DNA of 64,000 nucleotides from Actinoplanes sp. TBRC 11911 (lineage in GTDB: Bacteria; Actinomycetota; Actinomycetes; Mycobacteriales; Micromonosporaceae), in the NCBI RefSeq assembly GCF_012933445.1, contig NZ_JABBNC010000014.1:62001-126000 (forward strand). The letters run 5' to 3'. The translations under genes and the position numbers were made by a program. The stretch's first letter is position 1; every line of letters begins with the position of its first letter. Below the pieces are notes generated by a model. It saw only the letters and a list, made by a program, of their open reading frames with translations, searched no databases and had not been told where the DNA came from. Below, piece after piece: positions 1 to 8,010 of the stretch.

Positions 1-11
1 CCCGGTCGCAC

Positions 12-317
12 TCACCTGATCTTTCGCAGCGCCGGCGCCGAGGCGGTGCTGTACTGCCGCGCGTTCGCCGGGCGGCGACGGCTGTTCAGGCGCCGCGGCA
101 CGACTTCGACGCGCGGTTCCCGATCCGGGTCGAGCTGCTCGGCGGAGGCGACCACGACCACCCCGGCAAGCCCCTCGTTGAGCATGCGCATGGCGGCGGG
201 CCAGTCGCCCGGAATCAGGCCGATCACGTTGTATCGCTTGGCGGCGCAGTAGTCGAGGCATCGCGCGGCGGTGACTCCGTAGTTTTCCGGGCGCACGAAA
301 ATCACTGCGTTGATCAC
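12..317 (-). CDS. Resolvase-like small protein (recombinase N-terminal fold, no catalytic serine seen)
   Basis: A protein of about 101 residues starting at GTG 317, chosen because GGAG lies just upstream; an ATG at 368 is in frame but adds an arginine-rich leader. It opens with a beta strand (AVIFVRPENYG), continues with YCAAKRYNVIGLIPGDW and then GLAGVVVVASAEQLDPDREP. That layout resembles the first half of serine-recombinase N-terminal domains, where the last strand announces a target. The usual catalytic S-R motif is absent and the C-terminus is a basic tail, so recombinase activity is unlikely. Similar proteins occur in actinomycetes as hypothetical or recombinase-like proteins (from memory of the family). 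Function unknown. Confidence 0.6.
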   Translation of the reverse strand: MINAVIFVRPENYGVTAARCLDYCAAKRYNVIGLIPGDWPAAMRMLNEGLAGVVVVASAEQLDPDREPRVEVVPRRLNSRRRPANARQYSTASAPALRKIR

Positions 318-693
318 GGACTCCGTCCCCTTCACTCGGCCGCGCCGCCGGGGCGCGAGCCACTCCACCTAACCGAATTGGGCACTCTCCGCGCATCGGC
401 CGTTGTGGATGAGTAACCGTCCGGAATCACACCGATAAGCATCGATCGGTCGTTTCGTATCATCCGACCGGGCAATTTCCGCCCGCGGGGTTGCTTTTGT
501 ACGCCTCGACGAGAATCCTGCGCGCGGAATTGAGCATGGTCGACAGTGGACTGGCCTGCGTGTCGTTGATATGACGGGCCGGGGGTTTGGCCGGGTCGGC
601 GTCGCCCCGGCGGTGCGGCGGCGCCGGGCGGTATTGACGGACGTTCCTATGACGGGCAGTGTATTGGCGTTCACTTTAGGTGGGGGTGCTGCC
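318..693. other. Intergenic stretch without a recognised gene
   Basis: About 376 bases separate the resolvase-like gene from the ferredoxin gene. Base composition is somewhat lower in GC than the neighbours around 370-560. The only candidate inside it is the short minus-strand reading frame at 460-537, listed separately. I see no RNA gene or clear terminator. Confidence 0.5.
460..537 (-). CDS. Possible 25-residue small protein
   Basis: A short minus-strand frame opening at ATG 537 and ending in TGA at 460-462. Its product ends in SNPAGGNCPVG, and the middle (RRILVEAYKSN) could be an amphipathic helix. It is upstream of, and in the same direction as, the resolvase-like gene, so both could share a transcript. 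There is no strong ribosome-binding site, and the frame stays open upstream without a better start. The sole support is that the peptide looks protein-like in a region with no other feature; chance is quite possible. Confidence 0.25.
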   Translation of the reverse strand: MLNSARRILVEAYKSNPAGGNCPVG

Positions 694-888
694 TTGAAGG
701 TCACGGTCGACACGAGGCTGTGCATCGGCTCCGGGACCTGCGCGATGACCGCTCCGGCGGTGTTCGACCAGGATGAGGAGCAGGCGCTGGTCGTGGTGCT
801 CGATGAGGCGCCCCCGGAGTCGGAGCGGGCGGCGGTCGCCCTCGCCGTCGAGCGATGCCCCGCCGCCGTGATCCTCATGCACTCCTGA
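694..888 (+). CDS. 3Fe-4S ferredoxin (P450-type), TTG start
   Basis: A 64-residue ferredoxin. The start is taken as TTG 694 because AGGTGGGGG sits at 678-686; this gives the family's usual beginning (MKVTVDTRLCIGSG). The cluster ligands are the C-x5-C motif CIGSGTC and a late Cys-Pro (ERCPAAV), as in single-cluster [3Fe-4S] ferredoxins that pass electrons to cytochromes P450. The acidic middle (FDQDEEQALVVVLDEAPPESE) fits the redox-partner surface. No P450 or ferredoxin reductase is present in the window, so its partner must be elsewhere. It is followed 102 bp later by uxaC, to which it is not obviously related. Confidence 0.88.
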   Translation: MKVTVDTRLCIGSGTCAMTAPAVFDQDEEQALVVVLDEAPPESERAAVALAVERCPAAVILMHS

Positions 889-990
889 CAACCTCGCCCG
901 TGTCGCATGTCACGGCCGTTCCGAGCGGAACAACCGCTGATCTTCCGGATCCGGCTTGCCGGGCCGCGGAGCGCAAACCACGATGGATTC

Positions 991-2400
991 ATGGGCGAAC
1001 CGCTGCTCCACCCCGACCGGCTGCTGCCCGCGCAGCCCGAGGTGCGGGCGATCGCCCGCCGTCTCTACGACGAGGTGCGGCACCTGCCGATCATCTCGCC
1101 GCACGGGCATGTCGACCCCCGCATGCTGCTCGACGACCCGCCGTTCCCCGATCCGGCGGCGCTGTTCATCCAGCCCGACCACTACGTGACGCGGCTGCTG
1201 CACGCCGGTGGCGTCACCCTCGACCGGCTCGGCGTCGGTGAGGGGCCGCTGCCGGCCGACCGGGCGCGGGCGGCCTGGCGGCTGCTGTGCGAGAACTGGC
1301 ATCTGCTGCGCGGCACCCCGGTGCGGTATTGGCTGGACGCCGAGCTCGGCGACATCTTCGGAATCACGTCACGGCCGGACGCGAACAACGCCGATGCCCT
1401 GTACGACCGGATCGCCGAGCAACTGGCCGCGCCGAGTCACCGGCCGCGGGCCCTGCTCGAGCGGTTCGGCATCGAGTTCCTGGCCACCACCGACGACCCG
1501 GCCGACGACCTGTCCCCGCACGCGGCGCTCGCCGCCGACCCCGCGATCCGCACCCGGGTGGCGCCGACGTTCCGGCCGGACAAATACCTCGAGGCGGGCC
1601 GCACCGACTGGCCCGACCTGGTCAAGACCCTCGGCGAGGCCGCGGACGTCGACGTCAGCACGTACGGCGGGTACGTGGCGGCGCTCCGGCAGCGCCGCCG
1701 GCACTTCGTCGAGCACGGCGCCGTGTCCGCCGACCACAGCCATGCCGACGCGTACGCGGAACCGCTGGGTGGCCGGGAGCCGGAACGGATCTTCCGGCGT
1801 GCCCTGGCCGGCCAGGCGACCAGCGCGGAGACCGTGGCGTTCCGGCGGCACATGCTGTTCCAGATGGCCCGCATGTCGGTCGAGGACGGACTCGTGATGA
1901 CCCTGCACCCGGGCATCTACCGCAACCACCACCCGGAAACCCTGCACCGGTACGGGCCGGACACCGGTCACGACATCCCGGTCGCTGTCGAGTTCACCCG
2001 GGCGTTGCAGCCGCTGCTCGCCGCGTTCGGCACCGAACCGGGCTTCCACCTGGTGCTGTTCACCGTCGACGCGGACGTGTTCAGCCGCGAGATCGCGCCG
2101 CTCGCCGGGTTCTACCCGTCGGTGTACGCGGGCGCGCCCTGGTGGTTCCTGGACAACCCGTCCGCGATCCGGGAGTTCCAGCGGTCGGTGACCGAGATCG
2201 CCGGGTTCGCCCGGCTGTCCGGGTTCATCGACGACACCCGCGCGTTCTGCTCGATCCCGGCCCGGCACGACATGTCCCGGCGGCTCGACGCCGGCCACCT
2301 GGCCCAGCTGGTCGCCGAGCACCGGCTCGGCGAGGACGAGGCCGCCGGCACGCTGCGCACGCTGGTCGCCGAGCAACCGAAACGAGTGTTCAAGCTATGA
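991..2400 (+). CDS. uxaC: Glucuronate isomerase
   Basis: A 469-residue member of the uronate isomerase family (amidohydrolase superfamily), which converts D-glucuronate to D-fructuronate and D-galacturonate to D-tagaturonate in the cytoplasm. ATG 991 gives the family's usual N-terminus (GEPLLHPDRLL). The metal-binding HGHVDP motif is at residues 38-43 (SPHGHVDPRML), and the family block WFLDNPSAIREF is near residue 390. Length matches the ~470 residues normal for UxaC. Its last codons overlap the next gene by 4 bp (ATGA), so isomerase and reductase are translationally coupled. Upstream in-frame starts (from 907) would add an unconserved leader. Confidence 0.95.
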   Translation: MGEPLLHPDRLLPAQPEVRAIARRLYDEVRHLPIISPHGHVDPRMLLDDPPFPDPAALFIQPDHYVTRLLHAGGVTLDRLGVGEGPLPADRARAAWRLLCENWHLLRGTPVRYWLDAELGDIFGITSRPDANNADALYDRIAEQLAAPSHRPRALLERFGIEFLATTDDPADDLSPHAALAADPAIRTRVAPTFRPDKYLEAGRTDWPDLVKTLGEAADVDVSTYGGYVAALRQRRRHFVEHGAVSADHSHADAYAEPLGGREPERIFRRALAGQATSAETVAFRRHMLFQMARMSVEDGLVMTLHPGIYRNHHPETLHRYGPDTGHDIPVAVEFTRALQPLLAAFGTEPGFHLVLFTVDADVFSREIAPLAGFYPSVYAGAPWWFLDNPSAIREFQRSVTEIAGFARLSGFIDDTRAFCSIPARHDMSRRLDAGHLAQLVAEHRLGEDEAAGTLRTLVAEQPKRVFKL

Positions 2401-3683
2401 GGATCGTGCACCTGGGCCTGGGCAATTTCTTCCGCGCGCACCAGGCCTGGTACACGTCGGCCGCCCCGGACGCGCAGCAGTGGCCGATCGCCGCGTTCAC
2501 CGGGCGCTCGCCGACGGCGGCCGACGCGCTGAACCGGCAGCACGGGCGGTACACGCTGCTGGTCCGCGGGCCGGTGACGGACCAGGCGTCGATCATCGGG
2601 GCGGTCGATCGGGCGTACGCGGGAAATGATCTTGAAGCCTGGCGGACGCACCTGGCGTCGCCGCACACCGCCGTGCTCACGCTGACGGTGACGGAAGCCG
2701 GCTATCTGCGCGGCCCGGACGGGCGGCTCGACTCGACCTCCGAGCGGGTGCGGGCCGACGTGGCGGCGTGGCGGCGCGGCGATCCGGTCCGCACCGTGCC
2801 CGGCCGGCTGATGGCGGGACTCTCGGAACGTCGCGTCTATCGCGGAGGACCGATAGCGATCGTCCCGTGCGACAACCTGCCGGACAACGCGGCCGCCGTC
2901 GCCCGGGTGCTCTACGACTTCACCGAACTGGCCGAACCCGCCCTGGTCCCGTGGATCCGCGACCACGTCTCGTTCGTCTCGACGATGGTCGACCGGATCA
3001 CCCCGCGCAGCACCGACGACGACGTGGCCGCCGCCCGCGCGCTGACCGGTTTCGACGATGCCGTCCCGGTCGTCACCGAGCCGTTCACCGAATGGGTGCT
3101 CAGCGGCGTGTTCCCGTCCGGCCGCCCCCGCTGGGACGACGCCGGCGCCCGTTTTGTCGCTGATGTCACGCCGCATGAGCAGCGCAAACTTCTGCTGCTC
3201 AACGGCGGGCACAGCCTTCTCGCGTACGCGGGGAGCGCGCGCGGCCACCAGACCGTGGCCGACGCCGTCGCTGACGACACGTGCCGCGCCTGGCTCGGCG
3301 AATGGTGGGACGAGGCGAGCCGTCACCTGCCGTTACCCGCCGCGGAGCTGACCGCCTACCGGGCCGCGCTGCTGACCCGGTTCGCCAACCCGCGGATCCG
3401 GCACACCCTGGCGCAGATCGCCGCCGACGGCTCGCAGAAGATCCCGATCCGGGTGCTGCCGGTGCTGCGCGCCGAACGCGCCGCCGGCCGGATGCCGCCG
3501 GGCACCGTCCGGATCGTCGCGGCGTGGATCGCCCATCTGCGCGGCGCCGGAGCACCGGTGGCGGACGCCGGCGCCGAGCCGTACCGGCAGCGGGCCTCGG
3601 ACGTGCGGGCCGTGCTCGGGCTGCTGGCCCCGGAGCTGGCCGGCGACGACGACCTGGTCGCCGCGATCGAGAAGGCTGTCTGA
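2397..3683 (+). CDS. uxuB: Mannitol dehydrogenase-family oxidoreductase, probable fructuronate reductase
   Basis: A 428-residue NAD-dependent polyol/uronate dehydrogenase of the long-chain mannitol dehydrogenase family. The N-terminus has the dinucleotide-binding start IVHLGLGNFFRAHQAWYT. Further blocks are LTVTEAGYLRG, VPCDNLPDNAAA and the family signature FVSTMVDRITPR. The catalytic-region lysine motif is EQRKLLLLNGGHSLLAY. The 4-bp overlap with uxaC makes fructuronate (or tagaturonate) reduction the most likely role, giving a two-step uronate route to mannonate or altronate. Family members are hard to tell apart by substrate, so the symbol is contextual. No dehydratase (uxuA/uxaA) lies in the window. 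Confidence 0.85.
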   Translation: MRIVHLGLGNFFRAHQAWYTSAAPDAQQWPIAAFTGRSPTAADALNRQHGRYTLLVRGPVTDQASIIGAVDRAYAGNDLEAWRTHLASPHTAVLTLTVTEAGYLRGPDGRLDSTSERVRADVAAWRRGDPVRTVPGRLMAGLSERRVYRGGPIAIVPCDNLPDNAAAVARVLYDFTELAEPALVPWIRDHVSFVSTMVDRITPRSTDDDVAAARALTGFDDAVPVVTEPFTEWVLSGVFPSGRPRWDDAGARFVADVTPHEQRKLLLLNGGHSLLAYAGSARGHQTVADAVADDTCRAWLGEWWDEASRHLPLPAAELTAYRAALLTRFANPRIRHTLAQIAADGSQKIPIRVLPVLRAERAAGRMPPGTVRIVAAWIAHLRGAGAPVADAGAEPYRQRASDVRAVLGLLAPELAGDDDLVAAIEKAV

Positions 3684-3723
3684 CGGCGCCTCGTCACGAA
3701 GCGCGATCGAGAAGCCGGTCTAA
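3662..3723 (+). repeat. Short direct repeat: uxuB 3' end duplicated
   Basis: The last codons of the reductase gene (3662-3683, ending TGA) recur 40 bp downstream at 3702-3723 (ending TAA), matching at 19 of 22 bases and reading AIEKAV-stop and AIEKPV-stop in the same frame. The second copy ends exactly where the truncated methyltransferase relic on the other strand stops. Confidence 0.7.
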
Positions 3724-3878
3724 CCAGGGCGCCCGGTCCCGCAGCCCACGTCCAGGGCCGTCCGCGCGTCCAGGTCGGCCGCGATCGCCACGTACGCGTC
3801 CAGGTCGTCCCGGTCGTCCTCGAACAGGTCGTACAGCGCGGCGAGCCGCGGATCGGCGTAGATCGCATCGACGGTCAT
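3720..3878 (-). pseudogene. Truncated class I SAM-dependent methyltransferase
   Basis: A 52-codon frame from ATG 3878 reads AIYADPRLAALYDLFEDDR, then DLDAYVAIAADL and ALDVGCGTG. That is the standard N-terminus of small class I methyltransferases up to and including motif I, the SAM-binding glycine loop. The sequence then hits a TAG two codons after the loop, so roughly three quarters of a normal ~250-residue enzyme is missing. The break coincides with the duplicated tail of the reductase gene, suggesting a deletion that fused the two loci. No downstream methyltransferase fragment is visible. Confidence 0.75.
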
Positions 3879-3966
3879 GCGCACACGCTACTTCTGGAGG
3901 GCGTCGGGTGTGCGGGCGTGTCACTCTTGGTGCGGGACACTGCCTGGCCCAGGTCGGAGGAAGACC

Positions 3967-5439
3967 ATGTCAGACGCGAGCTTCGCACGTCCGCGCGGCG
4001 AGACTTTCGAGTACGCCGGAGCCACCGTCGAGCTGGTCGACGCCGGCACGATACTGGCGGCCGCCCGGGTCAACCCGGTCGAGCTGCTCCGCCGCAGCAC
4101 CTGGCCGGCGCCGGTGCAGCGGGTCGACCTGACGGTGGCCAGCGCGGACCGGCCGGGCGGGCCGGTGCACACGTTCGACGCGGCGATCAGCACCGCCGAC
4201 GAGCCGATGTCCAAGGAGCGCATCCGCGCGCTGGTGCTCGGCAACGACCCGGTCGGGCTGCTGCTCGCGAAACGGATCGAAGCCGGTGATCCGGTCGCCA
4301 CCCGCATCGTCGATGGTGTGGGTGCGGCGGCCGCGGCGGCGTACCGGAAACTGGGTCTGGATCGCCCCGCCCAGCCGACGCCGAACCGCCCGCCCGCCAC
4401 TCTCGCGGATGCCGTGGTCGGCCTGCAGGCCGGCGTGACCTACGACGAGAGCGGAACCGTCGTGCGGCTGCACGCCGAGGTGCCGCGCGACGACGTCACC
4501 CCCGCCCACCTGCAGGCTTTCACCGGGCTGATGCTGCAGACCGTGCTCGAGCTGACCGGCCCGGACGCCCTCCGCGGCCGGCGCTACGTGATCAGCCGGG
4601 AAACCGTGTCGAAGGTGCCGCCGACCACCCAGACGGTCACGCTCGACATGGTCGGCGGACTCAACGATCTGGTCGCCGAGCTCCGCCAGATCGCCGTGTC
4701 GTTCCGGCATCCCGAGGCGATGGCCCGCTGGGGTGCCCGCCGGCCGCAGGGCATCCTGATGTTCGGGCCGCCCGGCACCGGCAAGACCATGCTGTCGCGA
4801 GCGCTCGCCAACGAGATCGGCGCCGACTTCCGGGAGATCCGCACCCCGGAGATCCTGGACAAGTGGCTCGGCGGCTCGGAACGCAACATCAAGCAGATCT
4901 TCCGGGACGCCCGCCGCTACCGGGTGCCCACGCTCATGCTGTTCGACGAGTTCGACTCGATCATCAGCTACGCGGGCGCCGGCGGCGACGCGGCCAGCCA
5001 GGCGATCAACGCCGTGGCCGGCATCTTCAAGCAGGAGATGAACGACCTCATCGAGGCCAACCCCAACGTGATCGTGGTGGCCACCACCAACTTCCCGCAC
5101 CGCGTCGACGACTCGCTGATCCGCTCCGGCCGCTTCGACGTCAAGATCAACGTGCCGCGGCCGGACGAGGCCGGGCGCGCCGAGATCTTCCGCAAGATGA
5201 TCCGCAGCCTCATCGCCGCGCACGACGCGCCCGGCTTCCGCATGTTCGCCGAGGATCTCGACCTGGACGAGCTCGCCCGTGCCAGCGCCGGCATGACCGG
5301 CGCCGACATCAAGGAGGTGCTGCGGCGGGTGCAGCTGGCGAAGGCGATGCAGGACGCCCGCAGCGGCGGCGGGCAGGTCGAGCCGATCTCTCAGCAGGAC
5401 CTGCTCGGCAGCATCCGGGAAGTGCTCACGTCGCAGTAG
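3967..5439 (+). CDS. AAA+ ATPase, Cdc48/FtsH-like module with unknown N-terminal domain
   Basis: A 490-residue protein starting at ATG 3967 behind GGAGGAAG. Residues 1 to about 220 form an unrecognised domain. The AAA module then has Walker A GPPGTGKT at about 267-274, Walker B with the second-region acidic pair (LMLFDEFDSI), the pore-adjacent stretch DKWLGGSERNIKQIF, sensor 1 (VVATTNFPHRVDDSLI), and arginine-finger/SRH residues (RSGRFD). A helical lid with sensor 2 region (ASAGMTGADIKEVL) completes it. It lacks FtsH's membrane and protease domains and p97's second ATPase ring. Likely a hexameric unfoldase or remodeller; the substrate is unknown and no partner gene is adjacent. Confidence 0.85.
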   Translation: MSDASFARPRGETFEYAGATVELVDAGTILAAARVNPVELLRRSTWPAPVQRVDLTVASADRPGGPVHTFDAAISTADEPMSKERIRALVLGNDPVGLLLAKRIEAGDPVATRIVDGVGAAAAAAYRKLGLDRPAQPTPNRPPATLADAVVGLQAGVTYDESGTVVRLHAEVPRDDVTPAHLQAFTGLMLQTVLELTGPDALRGRRYVISRETVSKVPPTTQTVTLDMVGGLNDLVAELRQIAVSFRHPEAMARWGARRPQGILMFGPPGTGKTMLSRALANEIGADFREIRTPEILDKWLGGSERNIKQIFRDARRYRVPTLMLFDEFDSIISYAGAGGDAASQAINAVAGIFKQEMNDLIEANPNVIVVATTNFPHRVDDSLIRSGRFDVKINVPRPDEAGRAEIFRKMIRSLIAAHDAPGFRMFAEDLDLDELARASAGMTGADIKEVLRRVQLAKAMQDARSGGGQVEPISQQDLLGSIREVLTSQ

Positions 5440-6163
5440 CCGACAGGTGCCGGGCGAAGAACCGGTTCCCGGCGTCCCCCTCGAACCGCGGGACGCCGGT
5501 GTGGCCGCCCATGTTGGCGTGCAGCGTCTTCTCCGTCGAGCCGAACGCGTCGAACAGGTCGAGCGCCATCTGCCGGTCGTTTCCCTGGTCGTCCCACTGC
5601 AGCAGCACATGCAGCGGAATGGTGACCTGCCGGGCCTGCTCGATGATGGTGCGCGGCACGAAACTGCCGGCGAACAGCAGGGCGGCCGAGATGCGGGGCT
5701 CGACCACCGCCAGCCGTACGCCGAGGGAGATCACCCCACCCGCGAATCCGACCCGGCCGGCGATCTCCGGGAGCGGCAGGAGGGCGTCGAGCAGAGCCCG
5801 CCATTCCGGGGTCGCGTCCTCGACCAGCGGAAGGATGAGCCGGTCGACGATGTCGTCGCTGACCGGCTCGCCGGCGGCCAGGGCCCGGCGCAGGTCGGCG
5901 CGGGCCTGCTCGGCGACGGCGGAAGCGGGCCGGTCGCCGCTGCCGGGGAGCTCGATGGTGGCCGCGGCGAAGCCCTCCGCGGCGGCGTGCCGGGCCCGGC
6001 CGGCCAGCCGCGGGTACATGCGGTGCAGTCCGCCCGGATGGCCCAGCAGAAGAAGCGGTGCCGGCGCGGAAGCCGGGGTCCACAGGATGCCCGGGATGTC
6101 GCCGAGGGTGAACCGGCGCTCGAGGACACCGTCGTCGAGGTGCTGTTCAGCGGTGAATTCCAT
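5426..6163 (-). CDS. Alpha/beta hydrolase (dienelactone hydrolase-like)
   Basis: A 245-residue cytoplasmic hydrolase. The N-terminal strand and oxyanion region are PLLLLGHPGGLHRMYPRL. The nucleophile elbow is probably VISLG (within FAGGVISLGVRLAV), which lacks the usual leading glycine. The late histidine sits in ANMGGHTGVP, the usual position for the triad base. Substrate unknown. It converges on the AAA ATPase gene and overlaps its 3' end by 14 bp. Its 5' leader carries a short frame with a very strong ribosome-binding site and a hairpin, so translation-linked attenuation is plausible. Confidence 0.8.
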   Translation of the reverse strand: MEFTAEQHLDDGVLERRFTLGDIPGILWTPASAPAPLLLLGHPGGLHRMYPRLAGRARHAAAEGFAAATIELPGSGDRPASAVAEQARADLRRALAAGEPVSDDIVDRLILPLVEDATPEWRALLDALLPLPEIAGRVGFAGGVISLGVRLAVVEPRISAALLFAGSFVPRTIIEQARQVTIPLHVLLQWDDQGNDRQMALDLFDAFGSTEKTLHANMGGHTGVPRFEGDAGNRFFARHLSATAT

Positions 6164-6193
6164 GGGTCGTGCCTTTCGGGAGTACGCGATGAC

Positions 6194-6243
6194 GGTGCTC
6201 CCGGACGACCTATCGCCCGGCCGTGACCCCGCGGGGGAGCACC
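6194..6243 (-). promoter_or_regulatory. Hairpin overlapping the leader ORF, possible attenuator
   Basis: A perfect 9-bp inverted repeat, GGTGCTCCC (6194-6202) and GGGAGCACC (6235-6243), with a 32-base loop. In the minus-strand transcript the first arm lies inside codons 6-9 of the leader peptide, and the second arm follows the leader stop, before the hydrolase start. A ribosome on the leader would mask the first arm. No U tract follows, so if functional it would act on translation or through Rho. Confidence 0.5.
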
Positions 6244-6260
6244 CATGTCTGCTGCTTCAC
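6210..6260 (-). CDS. Putative 16-residue leader peptide
   Basis: GTG 6260 to TAG 6210-6212 encodes MKQQTWVLPRGVTAGR. It is preceded by the near-ideal ribosome-binding site GAGGAGGTGG (about 6266-6275), far stronger than that of the hydrolase gene 46 bp downstream. Short ORF, strong ribosome-binding site, hairpin starting inside it and a downstream structural gene is the classic leader-peptide layout. I cannot tell what it would sense; codon content is not biased to one amino acid. Possibly antibiotic- or stall-responsive. Confidence 0.5.
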   Translation of the reverse strand: MKQQTWVLPRGVTAGR

Positions 6261-6307
6261 GGGTACCACCTCCTCGGTCTCTCGCACGGCTGCCGGGAAC
6301 CTTAGCA

Positions 6308-7915
6308 CTAGGCGGGTGCCGCCCGGTCGACGAGTGCGGCCGTGTCGACGCCCCGCGGAAGCGTGCCGAAGGAGTGTCCCCAATCGCCGGCCAGGCGGCT
6401 CGCGCAGAAGGCGTCGGCCACGTCGGCCGGTGCGTGCCGGACCAGCAGGGACGCCTGCAACACCAGCGCCATCCGCTCGACCACCCGGCGGGCCTGCCCC
6501 TCCGGGTCGTCGGTCAGCTCACTCTTCAGGCCGAGCAGCGCGTCGTCGAGCCGGCGGTCCGCGCCCGCCGCCGCCGCGACCTCGTCGAGGAACACGTCCA
6601 GCGACGACGGGTCGCGCCGCAGCGTGCGCAGCACGTCCAGCGCCTGCACGTTGCCGGAACCCTCCCAGATCGAGTTCAGCGGGGCGTCCCGGTACAGGCG
6701 CGGCATGCCCGACTCCTCGACGTAACCGTTGCCGCCCAGGCATTCCAGCGCCTCACCCACCAGGGCGGGCTGGCGCTTGCACACCCAGAACTTGCCCACC
6801 GCGACCGCCAGGCGCTTGAATCCCTGCTCGCCGCGATCCACCGCACCGGCCAGCCGCACCGCCAGCAGGGTCGCGGCCTCCGACTCGAGCGCCATGTCCG
6901 CGAGAACGTTGCGCATCGCGGGCTTGCCGGCCAGCGGGCCGCCGAACGCGTTGCGGTGCCGGGTGTGGTGGATCGCCTGGCTGAGCGCGGCGCGCATGCC
7001 GGCGGCGCTGCCGATCACGCAGTCCACCCGGGTCATCGCGACCATCTCGATGATCGTGCGGATGCCGTCGCCCTCGCCGCCCACCAGCCAGGCGGTGGTG
7101 TCGTCGAACTCGGGCTCGCTGCTCGCGTTGCTGCGGTTGCCGAGCTTGTCCTTGAGCCGCTGGATGCGGAACACGTTGCGGGTGCCGTCCGGCAGCACCC
7201 GTGGCACCAGGAAACACGACAGCCCGGCCGGCGCCTGGGCCAGCACCAGGAACAGGTCGCACATGGGTGCGCTGGTGAACCACTTGTGGCCGCGCAGCCG
7301 CCAGGTGCCGTCGGCCGCCGCGGTCGCGGTCGTCGTGTTGGCCCGGACGTCGGAGCCGCCCTGCTTCTCGGTCATGCCCATGCCGGCGAGGAGCCCGGCC
7401 TTCGCCGAGGGGGTGCGCAGACCCGGGTCGTACGCGCGTGCGGTGAGCAGTGGTTCGTACCGCGCGGCGAGGTCGGGGGCGTGGCGCAGGGCGGGGATGA
7501 CCGCGTACGTCATCGAGATGGGGCAGGTGTGGCCGGACTCGACCTGTGACCAGACGTAGAGAGCGGCGGCGCGGGCGACGTGGGCCCCCGGGTGGCCGGT
7601 GCTCCAGGCGGTGCCGGCCAGGCCCTCGGCGACGGCCACCTCCATCAGGCGATGCCAGGAGGGGTGGAACTCGACCTCGTCGACGCGATGCCCGAACCGG
7701 TCGTGGGTGACCAGGCGCGGGGGGAAGCGGTTGGCGTCGTCGGCCCAGCGCTGCGGCTCGGCGGAGCCGGTCAGCTTGCCGAGGCGGTGCAGGTCGCCGA
7801 CCGACCACGGGGCGCCCTCGCGGGCCACGGCGGCCAGCAGCGCGGTGTCGGCCGCGACGTCGTAGCCGGCCAGCGGGGGCGCCTGATTGAAGACCTCGTG
7901 GGTTTCGCTCACCAC
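6308..7915 (-). CDS. aidB: AidB-like acyl-CoA dehydrogenase-family flavoprotein
   Basis: A 535-residue protein, close in length to E. coli AidB (541). The diagnostic motif GMGMTEKQGGSDVRANTT is near residue 180, and the acyl-CoA dehydrogenase fold follows through to LECLGGNGYVEESGMPRLYRD and SIWEGSGNVQALDVLR. AidB binds FAD and DNA and is induced in the adaptive response to alkylation damage, where it is thought to protect DNA or inactivate alkylating agents. No ada or alkB gene is adjacent. The start is GTG 7915 or GTG 7912; no strong ribosome-binding site distinguishes them. It is divergent from the AAC(3)-family gene with 95 bp between. Confidence 0.85.
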   Translation of the reverse strand: MVSETHEVFNQAPPLAGYDVAADTALLAAVAREGAPWSVGDLHRLGKLTGSAEPQRWADDANRFPPRLVTHDRFGHRVDEVEFHPSWHRLMEVAVAEGLAGTAWSTGHPGAHVARAAALYVWSQVESGHTCPISMTYAVIPALRHAPDLAARYEPLLTARAYDPGLRTPSAKAGLLAGMGMTEKQGGSDVRANTTTATAAADGTWRLRGHKWFTSAPMCDLFLVLAQAPAGLSCFLVPRVLPDGTRNVFRIQRLKDKLGNRSNASSEPEFDDTTAWLVGGEGDGIRTIIEMVAMTRVDCVIGSAAGMRAALSQAIHHTRHRNAFGGPLAGKPAMRNVLADMALESEAATLLAVRLAGAVDRGEQGFKRLAVAVGKFWVCKRQPALVGEALECLGGNGYVEESGMPRLYRDAPLNSIWEGSGNVQALDVLRTLRRDPSSLDVFLDEVAAAAGADRRLDDALLGLKSELTDDPEGQARRVVERMALVLQASLLVRHAPADVADAFCASRLAGDWGHSFGTLPRGVDTAALVDRAAPA

Positions 7916-8010
7916 CGCAATGTACCGCCGGGTAACTTCGGGGCCAACCGGCTCCGCCGCCCCTGTGGATAACTCGGGATCGATGCGCCGGGAGGGCTAA
8001 GGTCGCCCGC

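Noticed and set aside
1287-2396. Reading the reductase from a far upstream start within uxaC
   Set aside because: The extension is the other-frame translation of uxaC; ATG 2397 with an ATGA overlap gives the family's N-terminus.
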